Part shown: piece after piece, positions 35,223 to 46,088 of the stretch
How positions within the stretch are numbered: the first letter of the stretch is position 1
Layout of the letters: each line of letters starts with the position of its first letter
NCBI RefSeq assembly: GCF_016894385.1
Contig: NZ_CP069812.1
Span: 2,046,001 to 2,110,000 of the forward strand
Direction of reading: 5' to 3'
Source: Cupriavidus oxalaticus
GTDB taxonomy: Bacteria; Pseudomonadota; Gammaproteobacteria; Burkholderiales; Burkholderiaceae
DNA length: 64,000 nucleotides
Made by a program: the position numbers and the translations under genes
The notes under the pieces: generated by a model
What the model was told of the DNA's origin: nothing
The model's database searches: none
Seen by the model: only the letters and a program-made list of their open reading frames with translations

Positions 35223-36932
35223 ATGACCGACAGCAATTCGCCGAAGCGCAAGACGCTAGGCATCAAGGCCGCCAGCGATACCGGCACGGCCGCGCGCAAG
35301 ACCGGCAACCGCCCGGTGCGGGTTTCGGACCTGAACCGCAACCGCGTGCGGGCCGTGACCGAAGGCATCAAGCGTGCGCAGCAGAGTGACGGTGGCAAGC
35401 GTGACGGCCGCCGCGCCCCAGTCGAAGCGCAAGCCGGCGGCGACGTGCGCAAGCCGCGGCCGCCGCGCCCCGCTGACGGCGAGCGCCAGGCACGGCCGCG
35501 CCGTGCCGAAGGTGAAGCCCGGCCGCCGCGGCGCTTTGGCGATGACGACAACCGTCCCCGCCGCTATGGCGACGATCGCGGCGAAGCCCGTCCGCGCCGC
35601 TTCGAAGGCAATGAATCGCGGCCGCCGCGGCGCTTCGGCGATGACGATAACCGTCCGCGCCGCTATGGCGACGACCGCGGCGAAGCACGTCCGCGCCGCT
35701 TCGAAGGCAATGAATCGCGGCCGCCGCGGCGCTTCGGCGATGACGACAACCGTCCGCGCCGCTATGGCGACGACCGCGGCGAAGCGCGTCCGCGCCGCTT
35801 CGAAGGCAATGAATCGCGTCCGCCGCGGCGCTCTGGCGATGACGAAAACCGCCCGCGCCGCTATGGCGACGACCGCGGCGAAGCGCGTCCGCGCCGCTTC
35901 GAGGGCAATGAATCGCGGCCGCCGCGCCGCTTCGGCGATGACGACAACCGTCCGCGGCGTTACGGCGACGACGAAAACCGTCCCCGCCGCCCTGCCCCCG
36001 CCGGCGAACGCCGCCGCGAGGGCTCGGCGCCGGCACGCCGCTTCAGCGATGCCGCCGACCGCATCCGCACCGCCGGCACCTCCGGCACCTCCCGGCCGCA
36101 GGCACCGGCCCCGCGCCCGCAGAAGCCCGCACGCGACGCCACGCCTCAGGCTACCCATGACGACGGCCTGGTGCGCCTGTCCAAGCGCATGTCCGAACTC
36201 GGCTTGTGCTCGCGCCGCGAAGCAGATGAATGGATTCCGCGCGGCTGGGTGCTGGTCGACGGCAAGCCGGTGACCGAGCTGGGCAGCCGTATCCGCCCGG
36301 ATGCCGAGATCGAGATCCTGCAGGAAGCGCGCTCCGAACAGGGCGAGCGCGTCACCGTGCTGCTGCACAAGCCGGTCGGCTACGTCTCCGGCCAGGCCGA
36401 GGACGGCTACGAGCCCGCCGCAGTCCTGTTCACCGCCGAGAACCAGTGGGAAGGCGACCCCTCGCGCAAGCGCTTCGCGCCGTGGCAACGCAAGAGCCTG
36501 GCGCCCGCCGGCCGCCTCGATATCGACTCCACCGGCCTGCTGGTGCTGACGCAGGATGGCCGCGTCGCGCGCGCGCTGATCGGCGAGGATTCGAACGTCG
36601 AGAAGGAGTACCTGGTGCGCGTGGTCTGGCACGGCCCGCAAGGCGCGGTCGAGCGCAATGTCAGCGAGGCATTCCCGGCCGACCAGCTCGAGCTGCTGCG
36701 TCATGGCCTGTCGCTGGATGGCGTGCTGCTCAAGCCGGCCAAGGTCAGCTGGCAGAACGAAGAGCAGCTGCGCTTCGTGCTGCGCGAAGGCCGCAAGCGC
36801 CAGATCCGCCGGATGTGCGAGCAGGTCGGGCTGGAAGTGGTTGGCCTGAAGCGCGTGCGCATGGGCCGCGTGGTACTGGGCGACCTGCCGCCGGGGAAGT
36901 GGCGGTTTTTGGGGCAGTTTGAGAAGTTCTGA
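35223..36932 (+). CDS. rluB: RluB-type 23S rRNA pseudouridine synthase with repeat-rich N-terminal extension
   Basis: Isomerises a uridine in 23S rRNA (RluB/RluE/RluF family; RluB best fits). Of 569 residues, about twice the catalytic size because of a basic, disordered-looking extension of some 315 residues. Residues 104-235 are four 33-residue repeats ([20 protein letters not shown], then [13 protein letters not shown]), with a partial fifth. The S4 RNA-binding domain starts near 317 ([20 protein letters not shown]), and the catalytic Asp433 lies in [19 protein letters not shown]. The ATG at 35223 follows glnD by 22 nt. A strong terminator follows. The extension could bind RNA like other Arg-rich low-complexity tails; this is inference. 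Confidence 0.93.
   Translation: MTDSNSPKRKTLGIKAASDTGTAARKTGNRPVRVSDLNRNRVRAVTEGIKRAQQSDGGKRDGRRAPVEAQAGGDVRKPRPPRPADGERQARPRRAEGEARPPRRFGDDDNRPRRYGDDRGEARPRRFEGNESRPPRRFGDDDNRPRRYGDDRGEARPRRFEGNESRPPRRFGDDDNRPRRYGDDRGEARPRRFEGNESRPPRRSGDDENRPRRYGDDRGEARPRRFEGNESRPPRRFGDDDNRPRRYGDDENRPRRPAPAGERRREGSAPARRFSDAADRIRTAGTSGTSRPQAPAPRPQKPARDATPQATHDDGLVRLSKRMSELGLCSRREADEWIPRGWVLVDGKPVTELGSRIRPDAEIEILQEARSEQGERVTVLLHKPVGYVSGQAEDGYEPAAVLFTAENQWEGDPSRKRFAPWQRKSLAPAGRLDIDSTGLLVLTQDGRVARALIGEDSNVEKEYLVRVVWHGPQGAVERNVSEAFPADQLELLRHGLSLDGVLLKPAKVSWQNEEQLRFVLREGRKRQIRRMCEQVGLEVVGLKRVRMGRVVLGDLPPGKWRFLGQFEKF
35532..35990 (+). repeat. 99-bp coding tandem repeat within rluB
   Basis: Unit starts at 35532, 35631, 35730 and 35829 give four complete 99-bp units, with a partial fifth from 35928. 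The units differ at only a few bases and keep the frame (33 codons each). This is a minisatellite-type array that could change length by slippage or recombination without a frameshift. Confidence 0.95.
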
Positions 36933-36936
36933 TGTG

Positions 36937-36967
36937 AAAAAAGCGGCCGGGATGGCCGCTTTTTTTT
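36937..36967 (+). terminator. Rho-independent terminator of rluB
   Basis: AAAAAAGCGGCC-GGGAT-GGCCGCTTTTTTTT is a perfect stem with a long T run, starting 4 nt after the rluB stop. The A run on the other side would let it also serve minus-strand transcripts reading out of def. Confidence 0.95.
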
Positions 36968-37013
36968 GACAGACTTTGGCAAATTGCCACAGCCTCATAT
37001 CTGTACCGATTGC

Positions 37014-37142
37014 GTGCTCCCTCTCCCGCTTGCGGGAGAGGGTTGGGGTGAGGGCCGGAGTATCGACGAAGTAAAGCCGTCAGTATGCCAGCGCCTGCCC
37101 TCACCCCCTGCCCCTCTCCCGCGCGCGGGAGAGGGGAGCAAC
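37014..37142. repeat. REPIN-like doublet of palindromes (B)
   Basis: Two palindromes (CTCTCCCGC-TT-GCGGGAGAG at the left, CTCTCCCGC-GC-GCGGGAGAG at the right) are joined by inverted inner arms, GGGTGAGGGC and GCCCTCACCC in relaxed form, around about 40 unique bases. The whole element can fold back on itself. It lies between convergent rluB and def. Confidence 0.9.
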
Positions 37143-37168
37143 CCACCGCCAGCGATCAGTCGTCGCGA

Positions 37169-37702
37169 TCAGTCGTCGCTATTGGCCGGCAAATCCGGGA
37201 ACAGGATCTCGGTAAACCCGAACCGCGAAAAATCCCTGATCCGCATCGGATAAAGAATCCCCTGCAGGTGGTCGCACTCGTGCTGCACCACGCGCGCATG
37301 GAAACCCTCGGCAACCCGGTCGATCCGGTTGCCCATCAGGTCATGCCCGCTGTATTTCAGCCGCACATGCCGCGGCACCACCCCACGCAGGCCAGGCACC
37401 GACAGGCAGCCTTCCCAGCCGTCTTCCTGCTCATCCGACAGCATCTCCAGCACGGGGTTGATCAGCACCGTCTTGGGCACCATCGGCGCATCCGGATAAC
37501 GCGGGTTGCGGTCGAAGCCGAAGATCACCACCTGGAGGTCCACGCCGATCTGCGGCGCGGCCAGCCCGGCGCCGTTGGCATGGTCCATGGTGTCGAACAT
37601 GTCTTCGATCAGCGTGCGCAGTTCCGGCGTATTGAAACGCTCCACCTTCCGCGCCACCTGCAGCAGGCGCGGATCGCCCATCTTGAGAATCTCGCGGATC
37701 AT
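37169..37702 (-). CDS. def: Peptide deformylase
   Basis: Removes the N-formyl group from nascent proteins; Fe(II) enzyme. Of 177 residues. All three motifs are present: [10 protein letters not shown] (45-53), EGCLSVPG with metal ligand Cys99, and QHECDHLQG with ligands His141 and His145 and catalytic Glu142. The ATG at 37702 gives [20 protein letters not shown]. It follows ligA by 21 nt and is probably cotranscribed with smc-zipA-ligA. It lies away from map and far from fmt, so it may be one of several def paralogues. Confidence 0.97.
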   Translation of the reverse strand: MIREILKMGDPRLLQVARKVERFNTPELRTLIEDMFDTMDHANGAGLAAPQIGVDLQVVIFGFDRNPRYPDAPMVPKTVLINPVLEMLSDEQEDGWEGCLSVPGLRGVVPRHVRLKYSGHDLMGNRIDRVAEGFHARVVQHECDHLQGILYPMRIRDFSRFGFTEILFPDLPANSDD

Positions 37703-37723
37703 GGCTGTTTCTATTTCCCCGGT

Positions 37724-39865
<2,142 letters not shown>

Positions 39866-41242
39866 CTAGACGCTGAACAAGCGCAGCGCCACCGGCGAGC
39901 CGGCTGGCATGCCGCGCGCTTCCAGCTTCTGGTACAGGGTTTCCAGCTGGCTGAAGATGGCGATGAACGAAGCCTCGGTCAGCGGACGCATGTTGTCGTC
40001 GACCAGCTGCGCGCCCATGCGCTGGGCCAGCGTGTTGCCGTACTCGCATACCGTCTTGAACGGCCTGGCGCCCTGGTCCGCCAGCGGCACGTCGAGCAGC
40101 AGCGTGATCTGGCGCCCCGACTTGACCGTCAGGTCGTCGCGCAGGAAGTTGGTATCGCCGAACTGCAGCGTGAACAGCGGGCGCTGCACGCCTTCGGCAT
40201 TGGCCTGGTAGCGGATAAAGCGCGTGCCGTCGCGCGACAGCACCAGCCCGTCCTGGGTGGCCACGTTCTGCACGTAGGCGGCCGACCACGGCGCGCCGTC
40301 GGAAATCACGTTGACGCCCAGCTGCACGTCGCTGCCGGCAGCAAAGCCATCGAGCTCGCGCGCGTTGGCCACGGTCTCGCTCATGTCGGGCAGGTCGGCG
40401 GAAGCGTCGAGCGCCTCGGCCAGCGATTCCACCGCCGTGATGAACTCGGAGAACTCCAGCGCATTGAGCGGGCCGCTGCGGTTGGCCAGCTGCACGCCGA
40501 CCTGCAGGTCTTCGTACTGGTGGCCGGCGGTGACCGGTTCCCAGGCATTGGCTTCGGCGCGCAAACCCTCGATATGGACCTGCTTGGTGCCGGCGCGGCG
40601 CAGCCGGCCGGTCAGCGGCAGGATGCGGTCGCCGGAGGCCTTGCGCTCCAGGTGCAGCGGCACGATGCAGTCGATCAGCGGATCGACCACGGCCGGCGCG
40701 GGCTGGCCATCGGGGACAGCGGCGACTGATGCAGGCGCAGGCGCAGGCACGGGCGCAGGCGCCGCAGCGGGCACCGGCGCAGCGGCCACCGCAGGGCTCG
40801 GCGCCGGAACGGATACGGCCTCGCCCTCGTCGCCCTCGTCGCCCTCGTCGCCCTCGGCGCTGGTGGGCTCGGCCTGTGCCACGCCGGCAGCCACCGCGAC
40901 TTCTTCCGCCACGGCCTCGTCGGCATCGGCGGTACTGGCTGCGGCCGCGGCAGCGGCGGCCACGTGGTTGGGCTGCGACGATGCTGCCGGCGTGCCCGGC
41001 GCCAGCGTCGGCTCGCGCCGCTGCACCGAATCGGCGGCAGCCTCGTGCAGCCGCGCCGCGGTTTCCGGCGCGGTGGCCTGGCCGACCACCGGCTCGCGCA
41101 TCGGCGGCAGGTCGTCCTCGGCGCTCAGCTCGCGGGGACGGCGCGCCTTGCGGATCTGCCACTGGTTGTAGCCAAACAGCAGCACCAGGAAGACCAAACC
41201 CGCGACGATCAGCGCGGTCTGCAGGTCCATGTTCAGCGTCAT
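39866..41242 (-). CDS. zipA: Cell division protein ZipA homologue
   Basis: Membrane anchor for FtsZ at the division site. Of 458 residues. One N-terminal transmembrane helix (about residues 8-25, LQTALIVAGLVFLVLLFGYN) is followed by a basic segment (QIRKARRPREL) and a long Ala/Pro/Glu-rich linker. The linker contains a GDE repeat (EGDEGDEGDEGE, from a 9-bp DNA repeat near 40822-40857) and an Ala/Pro run. The C-terminal FtsZ-binding domain is recognisable (RPLFTLQFGDTNFLRDDLTV). The ATG at 41242 opens the helix. The position between smc and ligA is typical of betaproteobacteria. Confidence 0.92.
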   Translation of the reverse strand: MTLNMDLQTALIVAGLVFLVLLFGYNQWQIRKARRPRELSAEDDLPPMREPVVGQATAPETAARLHEAAADSVQRREPTLAPGTPAASSQPNHVAAAAAAAASTADADEAVAEEVAVAAGVAQAEPTSAEGDEGDEGDEGEAVSVPAPSPAVAAAPVPAAAPAPVPAPAPASVAAVPDGQPAPAVVDPLIDCIVPLHLERKASGDRILPLTGRLRRAGTKQVHIEGLRAEANAWEPVTAGHQYEDLQVGVQLANRSGPLNALEFSEFITAVESLAEALDASADLPDMSETVANARELDGFAAGSDVQLGVNVISDGAPWSAAYVQNVATQDGLVLSRDGTRFIRYQANAEGVQRPLFTLQFGDTNFLRDDLTVKSGRQITLLLDVPLADQGARPFKTVCEYGNTLAQRMGAQLVDDNMRPLTEASFIAIFSQLETLYQKLEARGMPAGSPVALRLFSV

Positions 41243-41309
41243 GCTGCAATCTCCAAAGCGCCCATATTGGTCACAGCACGGCCCGCTGCGCGGCCCCCCT
41301 GCTTACTCC

Positions 41310-44300
41310 TCATGCTGCCTCCGCCATCGAAACCGCCGCGTCCATATCCACGGCCACGATCCGCGAAACGCCCTGCTCCTGCATGGTTACGCCAATGAGT
41401 TGATGAGCCATTTCCATGGCGATCTTGTTATGTGAGATGAAAACGAATTGAGTCTTGTCCGACATGCGCGCCACCATGTTGGCATAGCGCTCGGTGTTGG
41501 CATCGTCCAGCGGCGCGTCCACCTCGTCCAGCAGGCAGAACGGCGCCGGGTTGAGCTGGAACATCGCAAACACCAGCGCGATTGCGGTCAGCGCCTTCTC
41601 GCCGCCCGACAGCAGGTGGATGGTCGAGTTCTTCTTGCCCGGGGGCTGCGCCATCACCTGCACGCCGGCATCGAGGATTTCCTCGCCGGTCATGATCAGG
41701 CGCGCCTGGCCGCCGCCGAACAGCGACGGGAACAGCTCGCCGAAATGGTGGTTGACCTGGTCGAAGGTGCCCTGCAGCAGCGCACGGGTTTCCTGGTCGA
41801 TCTTGGCGATCGCGTCTTCGAGCGTGTTGATGGCGTCGTTCAGGTCGGCCGACTGCGCATCGAGGAAGGTCTTGCGCTCGCGCGCCGCCGCCAGTTCATC
41901 CAGCGCGGCCATGTTGACCGGGCCCAGCGCATTGATGGCGTTGTTGATGCGCGTGACTTCGCCCTGCAGGTATGACGGCTTCAGGTCGCCGGTGAGCTTG
42001 TGCGCCAGCCCTGCCTCGTCGACCTGCGCCGTGGTCAGCTGCTCGCTGAACTGCTCCTGGTTCAGGCGCGCGGCCTGTTCCTTGAGCTGCAGTTCGGTGA
42101 TGCGGTCGCGCAGCGGCTGCAGGCTGCGCTCGGCGGCCAGGCGCTGCTCGTCGAACTGGCGCAGCTGCGCCGACAGCGCATCGAGTTCGGTGCGCGCGAC
42201 GGTGAGCTTTTCTTCCTTCTCGGCGCGCAGCTCCAGCGCGTCCTGCAGGCCGGTATGCGCGGTCTGCTCGTTGATGGTTTCCAGCTCGGCGCGCGCGTTT
42301 TCCAGCGATTCGGCGATGCGCTCGGCCTGGTCGGCCGCGACCTGGATATTGCGGCGCAGCTCTTCGATGCGGCTCGCCAGGTTGCGCTCGGCAAAGAGCG
42401 CTTCCTGCGCGGCGCGCTCGAAGTCGCGCAGCTGGTGGCGCGCGCCCGACAGCTTGCTGTCCAGCGCCTCGAAGGCCATCTGCTGGTCTTCGTGCGAGGC
42501 CTGCATCTCGGCCAGCGCGGCGTCGTGCTGCTCGAAGCTGGCTTCGGATTCGGCGCGGATCGCGCGCTGCTCTTCGATCTGCGCGTGGATTTCTTCCAGC
42601 TCCTCGCGGATCTGGCCGCTGCGCGCGGCATAGCGCTCCATCGCCTGCGACAGCTTGAGCACGTCCATCTGCAGCGCATGCACGCGGCGCGTGGCCTGCT
42701 CGGCGCGCGTGCGGGCCTCGCCCAGCGCCTGGCTGGCCTGCGTGTAGGCGGCCTCGGCGCGCACGGCCTGGGTCTTGGCCTCGTCCGACAGCAGCGCCTG
42801 CGCGCGCGCCTGCTTCTGCAGGTTTTCGATTTCCTGCTCGCGCGCCAGCATGCCGGCCTGCTCGGAATCCGCGGCGTAGATCTGGATCGCGTTGCGGCCG
42901 ACCAGATGGCCCTCCGCCACCACGAACGACGCGCCTTCGGGCAGCGTGCCGCGCGCGGCCAGCGCCTGCGCCACGTCGGTGGCGACGAAGATATCGGCCA
43001 GCCAGTCCTGCATCACCGCGCGGATGCCCGGCTCGGTGATCTGCACCAGCGACATCAGCGGACGCAGCCCCGCCGGCGTTTCGAGCGGACGGGCCGCGGC
43101 CGGGGGCGAGTAGAACGCCAGCTTGGCCGGCGGCGCGTCGCTCAGGAAGGCCTTGACCCAGTCCAGGTTGGACACTTCCAGCGCGTTCAGCTTCTCGCGC
43201 AGCACGGATTCCAGCGCGTTTTCCCAGCCCGGCTCGATATGGACCTTCTTCCACAGGCGCGGCAACTCGGCCAGTTCGTGCTTCGCCAGCCAGGGCTGCA
43301 CCTTGCCGTCGGTCTGCACGTTCTCCTGCAGCTGGCGCAGTGCATGCAGGCGCGCTTCGAGCGCGGCAATCGCGGCGGCTTCGCTGTGCACGCGCGCCTG
43401 TGCGGCGCGTCGCTCTTCATCGAGGCGCGGCACGCTTTCCTCGGCATCGGCCAGCACGGCCTGGGCTTCCTCGACCAGCGCTTCCTGCTCGGCCAGCTCG
43501 GCGCGGGCCTGTTCCAGGCGAGTCTCGTCGGGACGATCCAGGCCCTTCTCTTCCGCCGACAGGCGTTCGCGGCGCTGTTCCAGCTGCTGCAGCATCTGGT
43601 CGGCGCTGCGCTGCTGCGCGGCTTCGAGCTTGAGCGCCTGCTCGGCCTGCATGATGCCGGCGCGCTGCTCGTTGAGCAGCTGCTGGGCATCGCGCCACTG
43701 CGCTTCCAGCGTCGGCAGCTCGTCGTTCTTGTGCGCGACGGCCTCCTGCGCCTCGACCGTGCGGCCTTCGGCCACGGCCAGGTTTTCCTCGGCCTGCGCC
43801 AGTTCGTCGGTGGCCTGCTCGGCCTTGCCCTGCCACTGCTCCCGCTGCGCGGTCAGCGCGGCGATCTGCGCCTGCACGCGGTTGCGCGATTCCACCACGT
43901 AGCGGATCTCGGCCTCGAGCTTGCTGACCTCGGCATTGGCTTCATACAGCGCGCCCTGCGCCGCGTGCATGCCGTCCGATGCGGCATAGTGCGCGGCGCG
44001 CATGGTTTCCAGCTCGGCCTCGACGTGGCGCAGCTGCGCGGTCTGCGCTTCCAGGTCGATCTGGGCCTGCTCGATGGCGCGCTGGTGGCGTTCCTGCTCG
44101 ACCTGTGCCTCGCGCTTGCGCAGCAGCCACAGCAGGTGCTGCTTTTCTTCGCCATCGGACTGCAGCGTCTTGAAGCGCTGGGCGACTTCGGCCTGGCCTT
44201 CCAGCTTTTCCAGGTTGGTGCCGAGTTCGCGCAGGATGTCCTCGACGCGGGTCAGGTTCTCGCGCGTGTCGGACAGGCGGTTCTCCGTCTCGCGGCGGCG

Positions 44301-44825
44301 TTCCTTGTACTTGGATACTCCCGCCGCTTCTTCCAGGAAGATGCGCATGTCATCGGGCTTGGCCTCGATGATGCGCGAGATCATGCCCTGCCCGATGATG
44401 GCGTAGGCGCGCGGGCCCAGGCCCGTGCCCAGGAAGATGTCCTGGATGTCGCGCCGGCGCACCGGCTGGTTGTTGATGTAGTAGGACGAGGTGCCGTCGC
44501 GGGTCAGCACGCGCTTGACCGCCACTTCGGCGTACTGGCTCCACTGGCCGGCGGCGCGGCCCTCGGCGTTGTCGAACACCAGTTCGACGCTGGCGCGGCC
44601 CGCCTGCTTGCGGGCGGTGGAACCGTTGAAGATGACGTCCTGCATGGACTCGCCACGCAACTCCGAGGCGCGTGACTCGCCCAGCACCCAGCGCACCGCA
44701 TCGATGATGTTCGACTTGCCGCAGCCGTTGGGCCCTACGATGCCGACCAGCTGGCCGGGCACTTGGAAATTGGTGGGATCGACAAATGACTTGAAGCCCG
44801 CCAGCTTGATCGAGGATAGTCGCAC
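41310..44825 (-). CDS. smc: Chromosome segregation ATPase SMC
   Basis: Core of the bacterial condensin that compacts and segregates chromosomes. Of 1171 residues from a GTG at 44825, the standard family length; the frame is open farther upstream but without homology. The N-terminal Walker A is GPNGCGKSN (31-39). Two long coiled coils (Glu/Gln/Ala/Arg-rich) flank the hinge (about residues 515-640, including VEGHLVGRNAIQIYA in approximate form). The C-terminal signature LLSGGEKALTAIALVFA and Walker B FCLLDEVDAPLDD close the ATPase head. It is first in the smc-zipA-ligA-def series and divergent from the respiratory cluster. Confidence 0.97.
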   Translation of the reverse strand: MRLSSIKLAGFKSFVDPTNFQVPGQLVGIVGPNGCGKSNIIDAVRWVLGESRASELRGESMQDVIFNGSTARKQAGRASVELVFDNAEGRAAGQWSQYAEVAVKRVLTRDGTSSYYINNQPVRRRDIQDIFLGTGLGPRAYAIIGQGMISRIIEAKPDDMRIFLEEAAGVSKYKERRRETENRLSDTRENLTRVEDILRELGTNLEKLEGQAEVAQRFKTLQSDGEEKQHLLWLLRKREAQVEQERHQRAIEQAQIDLEAQTAQLRHVEAELETMRAAHYAASDGMHAAQGALYEANAEVSKLEAEIRYVVESRNRVQAQIAALTAQREQWQGKAEQATDELAQAEENLAVAEGRTVEAQEAVAHKNDELPTLEAQWRDAQQLLNEQRAGIMQAEQALKLEAAQQRSADQMLQQLEQRRERLSAEEKGLDRPDETRLEQARAELAEQEALVEEAQAVLADAEESVPRLDEERRAAQARVHSEAAAIAALEARLHALRQLQENVQTDGKVQPWLAKHELAELPRLWKKVHIEPGWENALESVLREKLNALEVSNLDWVKAFLSDAPPAKLAFYSPPAAARPLETPAGLRPLMSLVQITEPGIRAVMQDWLADIFVATDVAQALAARGTLPEGASFVVAEGHLVGRNAIQIYAADSEQAGMLAREQEIENLQKQARAQALLSDEAKTQAVRAEAAYTQASQALGEARTRAEQATRRVHALQMDVLKLSQAMERYAARSGQIREELEEIHAQIEEQRAIRAESEASFEQHDAALAEMQASHEDQQMAFEALDSKLSGARHQLRDFERAAQEALFAERNLASRIEELRRNIQVAADQAERIAESLENARAELETINEQTAHTGLQDALELRAEKEEKLTVARTELDALSAQLRQFDEQRLAAERSLQPLRDRITELQLKEQAARLNQEQFSEQLTTAQVDEAGLAHKLTGDLKPSYLQGEVTRINNAINALGPVNMAALDELAAARERKTFLDAQSADLNDAINTLEDAIAKIDQETRALLQGTFDQVNHHFGELFPSLFGGGQARLIMTGEEILDAGVQVMAQPPGKKNSTIHLLSGGEKALTAIALVFAMFQLNPAPFCLLDEVDAPLDDANTERYANMVARMSDKTQFVFISHNKIAMEMAHQLIGVTMQEQGVSRIVAVDMDAAVSMAEAA

Positions 44826-45148
44826 GGTTTCTCGTGTGGTATCGGCCTGGTATGGGCCTGGTATGGGCGATGGCCAGTGTTCAGACGCCGGACTATGCGG
44901 GAGCCGGCGCGGCGTGACGACTGCGCCCCAAAATACCCCCCAAGCCCGAGAATTGGGGCTAATCATACCATCGCAAATGCCCTCTCCGGCCCGTTTGGCG
45001 GTCGCGCCCGCGTCATATTTTCGGGCGATTTCCCTTGCTTTTCCGTCCCTTACACGCGCTTCCGCATGCACTTTGGCAAGCAGCGCCCGCGGCGCCCGGC
45101 CATGGCCGCGCGATGTGCCGGGCCTTTGCACGAGATATCAGTTACGCC

Positions 45149-45176
45149 TTGCGCTGGGCAACTCGCGTACTATCAT
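45149..45176 (+). promoter_or_regulatory. Candidate sigma-70 promoter of the respiratory cluster
   Basis: TTGCGC (45149-45154), 16 bp, TATCAT (45171-45176) on the plus strand would start transcription near 45183, about 120 nt before the first gene. I see no FNR/Anr-type TTGAT-N4-ATCAA box in the 477-nt spacer. Confidence 0.35.
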
Positions 45177-45220
45177 TCAGGCAAAATGGATAGTTCCGGG
45201 CTGTGCCCTGAATGTCCTTT

Positions 45221-45240
45221 AATGGCGCCTTTGCGCCATT
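45221..45240. promoter_or_regulatory. Inverted repeat in the leader of the respiratory cluster
   Basis: AATGGCG-CCTTTG-CGCCATT is a perfect 7-bp inverted repeat about 60 nt before the first gene of the cluster, within the predicted leader. It could be an operator or an RNA hairpin. The rest of the 44826-45302 spacer shows nothing else I can support. Confidence 0.45.
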
Positions 45241-45302
45241 TGACGCTCGGGGGAAAATAAAAGAGTGCCCCACCCACGCGGTGCTCGGAGGCAGGAAGCA
45301 TT

Positions 45303-46031
45303 ATGGGTTCCTTTCTTCGCAACGCTCGCTGCCTGCAACTGGCAGTACTCAGCCTGCTGAGTGTTCCCGTTTTTTCCGTTTTTGCCTATGAAGTCGCCCC
45401 GGTCAGCGGCGGCGGCAAGATCGAGGGCAAGGTCACCTTCCAGGGCACGGTCCCGATCCGCAAGATCATCCCCACCAAGGATCGCGAGGTCTGCGGCGGC
45501 CCGCGCGACGAACCCCAGGTTCGCGTCGGCGCCGGCAAGGGGGTCCAGGATGCCGTCGTCTATCTCAAGGAAGTCCCCAAGGGCAAGCCCTGGGGTGCGG
45601 CGGACAAGGTTCCCGTGCTCGACCAGGAACACTGCATCTTCAAGCCCGCGGTGCAGGTGATCCGGCCCGGCAAGCTGGAAGTCGCCAACTCCGATCCGGT
45701 CCTGCACAACACCCACGGTTTCTACGGCCAGCGCACCGCGTTCAACCTGGCGCTGCCCGAGAAAGGGGTCAGGATCACGCGCGAGCTGCCGCGGCCCGGG
45801 CTGGTCCGGGTCGAATGCGACGCGCATGGCTGGATGCTGGCCCACATCTATGTGGCGGACAGCCCGTACTACGCGCTGACGGGCGAAGACGGCAGCTTCC
45901 GCATCGATGACATTCCACCCGGCAACTACACCCTGGTCGCCTCGCAGCACTACACCGGCGACACCGAGACGCCAGTCACGGTCACCGGCGGCCAGACCGC
46001 GAAACTGACGATCGAACTCAAGAAGAAATAG
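45303..46031 (+). CDS. Exported cupredoxin-like protein with CarboxypepD_reg-like domain
   Basis: Protein of 242 residues with a signal peptide (about residues 1-28, LQLAVLSLLSVPVFSVFA). The centre resembles a cupredoxin: NSDPVLHNTHG supplies His135, and ECDAHGWM supplies Cys172, His175 and Met178, spaced much like a type 1 copper site. The C-terminus (YALTGEDGSFRIDDIPPGNY) is a carboxypeptidase-regulatory-like beta sandwich. It is probably periplasmic and copper-binding, so it could donate electrons or copper to the oxidase encoded downstream; neither role is shown by sequence alone. The ATG at 45303 follows GGAGGCAGGAAG. It is the first gene of the cluster. Confidence 0.75.
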   Translation: MGSFLRNARCLQLAVLSLLSVPVFSVFAYEVAPVSGGGKIEGKVTFQGTVPIRKIIPTKDREVCGGPRDEPQVRVGAGKGVQDAVVYLKEVPKGKPWGAADKVPVLDQEHCIFKPAVQVIRPGKLEVANSDPVLHNTHGFYGQRTAFNLALPEKGVRITRELPRPGLVRVECDAHGWMLAHIYVADSPYYALTGEDGSFRIDDIPPGNYTLVASQHYTGDTETPVTVTGGQTAKLTIELKKK

Positions 46032-46088
46032 AGCGCCAGGCTTCGCCGCAGTACTTTCATCACCCCCCGGGGGGCGGAGGACCGCCAG

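Noticed and set aside
35532..35990. CRISPR array
   Set aside because: The repeats are directly tandem, 99 bp long, without spacers, and lie in frame inside rluB.
44826..45302. FNR/Anr box controlling the oxidase cluster
   Set aside because: I searched by eye for TTGAT-N4-ATCAA and close variants in the spacer and found none. Oxygen control by another regulator remains possible.
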